A stretch of 38,536 nt of DNA from Candidatus Pelagibacterales bacterium (GTDB taxonomy: Bacteria > Pseudomonadota > Alphaproteobacteria > Pelagibacterales > AG-422-B15): assembly GCA_016777745.1 (NCBI GenBank), contig JADHQX010000001.1, forward strand, positions 1-38,536, in the 5' to 3' direction. The position numbers and the translations under genes are program-made. The notes beneath the pieces were generated by a model. That model was not told the DNA's origin and made no database searches. It saw only the letters and a list, made by a program, of their open reading frames with translations. This document shows positions 36,615-38,536 of the stretch, piece after piece; position 1 is the stretch's first letter; every line of letters starts with the position of its first letter.

Positions 36615-37784
36615 TTATAGCTCCGCATCGAAGTAAATTACTTCACCTGTCATTGAGTAGTTAGTACCTCTTACAAGCGCTGGATTAAATGATCCGTATA
36701 CTGCAATTTCTCCACCACTCCTACTAAGGTGGCCATTCGATATAGAGGAAACTGTGAGGCTTGTACCTACTACATACCATGGAAAACTCTCCCAGTAAGG
36801 AGTCGTGGTTGTAATTCCTACAGTTGGCCTTGCTCTCATTTCTACGCTTGGCCACCAAGTAAAATGGGCAGTGCCAGAGGCTAGTCCCATCAGCATAATT
36901 TGTCCCGTACTAGATGCCTCATCATAGAATTTTTGATAATACCTCTGACACAACGCCAACTCTTCGCCGTATGAACGATGCTCGAATGGGGTGGCGACTT
37001 TGCCAACTTCGAGTTGGACACCTGTGAAGCGCATGATGTTGCTTGTGCTGTCAGCCATATTAGGGATGTTTTCTGGCAAGCGTTCTGTCTGATTTAATGA
37101 TCTCCAACCTGATTGAAAGTTAGGGCCACTTATGCCATCACCCGCTGCCATCCAACAAACAACTACCCACATTCCTGTTGTTGTTGTAGTAGTAATTGCT
37201 GTGCTTGTATTACCTTCAAAGGTTACTGTTTTGTATTCCCAAGTATCTTCTTGGTTTACTGTCCAAGGTTGCACGTTCACACCACCAACAATTTCTAGTT
37301 CTGATGCAAACTGCCCCGCTTTAGATGATTTTACCCAAAAAGAAAGTGTTATGGGCTTGGCATTAGGTGTTCCATACGCTAGTTGCTTTAAATCCTGACC
37401 TTCTAATGCTTGGTAAAAGTTGACGTACTGCGTGCCGGTTGATAAGTCTGTGTCAGCGGTAGTAGTTTCAAATTGCCAAGCGTTTTGAAAGCCGTCTGGC
37501 ACATTTGTGGATTGTGATACTTGAAATACCCCGCCTGTGCCATCACCTATCCCCCATCGGTCTAACGTGTATCGAGCACTTGTAATACCAGATTGGGTGC
37601 CTCTTTGATTTATCATCATTGCTCCGTTGTACAGCAAATTCTTACGACCAGCACCAATTAGATTAAACTGTTCCTGCGGGGTCTCAGCACGCAGCATCGC
37701 TTCACCCGCAAGTCCTGAAGGTTTGTCGAGTTCAGCAAGCTTCTCGCGAACGTTGATTTCTGGTTTTGTAAATTTAACTGCCAT
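36615..37784 (-). CDS. Tail fibre / receptor-binding protein (389 aa)
   Basis: The N-terminal part contains RKNLLYNGAMMINQRGTQSG and YTLDRWGIGDGTGG, the familiar NGxMxxxQRG...DRW motif of phage tail fibres. A carbohydrate-binding-like jelly roll follows (LSFWVKSSKAGQFASELEIV; TWEYKTVTFEGNT), then FTGVQLEVGKVATPFEHRSY and ALCQRYYQKF. The beta-rich C-terminus (about 300-389) is probably the receptor-binding tip. Likely recognises a surface polysaccharide. Starts four bases after the upstream gene's stop. Confidence 0.8.
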   Translation of the reverse strand: MAVKFTKPEINVREKLAELDKPSGLAGEAMLRAETPQEQFNLIGAGRKNLLYNGAMMINQRGTQSGITSARYTLDRWGIGDGTGGVFQVSQSTNVPDGFQNAWQFETTTADTDLSTGTQYVNFYQALEGQDLKQLAYGTPNAKPITLSFWVKSSKAGQFASELEIVGGVNVQPWTVNQEDTWEYKTVTFEGNTSTAITTTTTTGMWVVVCWMAAGDGISGPNFQSGWRSLNQTERLPENIPNMADSTSNIMRFTGVQLEVGKVATPFEHRSYGEELALCQRYYQKFYDEASSTGQIMLMGLASGTAHFTWWPSVEMRARPTVGITTTTPYWESFPWYVVGTSLTVSSISNGHLSRSGGEIAVYGSFNPALVRGTNYSMTGEVIYFDAEL

Positions 37785-37787
37785 TTT

Positions 37788-38536
37788 TTATTCCTCTACT
37801 ATGAAGCCGTTGCTTGCACTGATTGCTGTACCCACTGCGTCTGTTGTGTTGTCCACTCTATTGAGTCCTTGAAATACTGAGCGTCCTGCACTTGTTCCGA
37901 CATGAAGCAATTCTGTGTCGTCATCGTATGCTAATGCTGTGACTGCATCTGATGTACCGTAAAGAGTCGCTTTTGCATTCGTTGAAAAGAGATGTTTTTC
38001 GTCGTTGTATATCTTGGCGATTTGTTCTGCGGAAGGGGCTGTTTTACCTACACGGAACAAAGATAAAGAAATAGAATCGCCGTATCCTCCATCTGACCAG
38101 CCACCCAACCTAGTAAAGCTGTTGGTATCATTAATGTCAGCCGTATTAGCCGCAGTAGCAGTTCGCCTTCCGTCTATCCAAAGTTCTAAGACGCCACTTC
38201 TTCTAATATTTTGGACACAATGCCATACCCCTACTGAAGGAGTAGTCGTGAATCCGCAATTAGTACGTCCTGTAGGTTGAATACCGTTGGTATAAACTGC
38301 AAATCCAAATGTTCCTGCTCCAGAGGTATTAGCCGCAACTCCTTCTGTTCCAGAGCTAGTGCCAACTCCTACCGTACTATAAATACTTTCACCAGAAACC
38401 GAACTAAACTTAACCCAGTAAGAGAAACAAAAATCACCTGTACCAAACTGTAGATCCGCATTGTAAGGTTGCTGTAGATAGTTACTGCTAGTAAACCCAC
38501 TATATCCCACAAGTTCAGCACCTGTTGCTACAGCAG
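37788..38536 (-). CDS. LamG/concanavalin-like tail protein, 5' partial
   Basis: The frame is open to the window edge (it reads AVATGAELVGYSGF upstream of the first visible start), so only the C-terminal ~249 residues are present. A laminin-G-3-like jelly roll covers most of it: LQFGTGDFCFSYWVKFSSVS, VGVWHCVQNIRRSGVLELWI with DGR, and GGWSDGGYGDSISLSLFRVG with the SAEQIAKIYNDEK ending. The C-terminus carries a beta-propeller-like LLHVGTSAGRSVFQGLNRVD. Such domains bind sugars on host surfaces; a tail-fibre or baseplate adhesin is likely. Confidence 0.75.
   Translation of the reverse strand, partial: AVATGAELVGYSGFTSSNYLQQPYNADLQFGTGDFCFSYWVKFSSVSGESIYSTVGVGTSSGTEGVAANTSGAGTFGFAVYTNGIQPTGRTNCGFTTTPSVGVWHCVQNIRRSGVLELWIDGRRTATAANTADINDTNSFTRLGGWSDGGYGDSISLSLFRVGKTAPSAEQIAKIYNDEKHLFSTNAKATLYGTSDAVTALAYDDDTELLHVGTSAGRSVFQGLNRVDNTTDAVGTAISASNGFIVEE

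Noticed and set aside
37627..38280. Plus-strand ORFs opposite the tail genes
   Set aside because: Antisense shadows of well-supported tail-fibre reading frames.
1..38536. CRISPR arrays, insertion sequences, integrase or attachment sites
   Set aside because: No regularly spaced direct repeats, transposase or recombinase motifs, or terminal inverted repeats were seen. The recurring TCAAGAATTATT strings are promoter -35 regions.

Overview
The window is part of the genome of a tailed double-stranded DNA bacteriophage, AT-rich and very densely packed, with many ATGA and GTGA stop/start overlaps. No host genes, integrase, tRNA genes or CRISPR arrays were seen. The replication block (split NAD+-dependent DNA ligase, D5-like DNA-binding protein, DnaB-type helicase, primase, family A polymerase, SF2 helicase, single-strand binding protein, gp47/gp46-type nuclease, Hjc-like resolvase, flap endonuclease) matches, as far as I recall, the early-region gene order of T5-group phages. 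Auxiliary genes (class I ribonucleotide reductase, glutaredoxin, ThyX, MazG, PhoH, Hsp20, IscU) and several small families are ones I associate with marine phages. The host is probably a Gram-negative aquatic bacterium: there are spanin-like proteins, signal peptides and a lipobox. I cannot name it.

Layout. Positions 168-12285 are all on the minus strand. From the right come thymidylate synthase ThyX, a MazG-like protein, a T4-type lysozyme, inner and outer spanin candidates and DUF3310. Next is a set of small proteins around an IscU Fe-S scaffold, then a roughly 500-nt structured RNA with no ORF, then a BFD-like ferredoxin. Three overlapping Lys/Arg-rich mini-proteins follow, then a cassette of five secreted proteins (one apparently needing a -1 frameshift at an A11 run), and finally membrane proteins, a transglutaminase-like peptidase and a holin-like EF-hand protein. 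Positions 12518-36054 are on the plus strand: Hsp20, a DUF115-like protein with a methyltransferase, glutaredoxin and MazG, small regulators, then the replication and recombination block and NrdA/NrdB. Positions 36082-38536 are again minus strand and encode tail-fibre or adhesin proteins. A bidirectional terminator separates them from the nrd genes.

Regulation. Twelve dispersed promoters share one design: an extended AT-rich -35 box (consensus AATAATTCTTGACA), exactly 17 bp of spacer, and TATAAT usually followed by ATA. They divide the genome into small transcription units read by host sigma-70-type polymerase. Four intrinsic terminators are visible.

Main points of novelty: (1) the structured RNA at about 6618-7122, with its own near-consensus promoter, at least seven helices and an H-type pseudoknot; (2) the phage Fe-S set (IscU plus BFD-like protein) flanking that RNA; (3) the secreted-protein cassette with its frameshift; (4) the NAD+ ligase split into two genes with a GIY-YIG-like gene between them; (5) the uniform promoter family. 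All functions are inferred by reading the translations. No database search was run.
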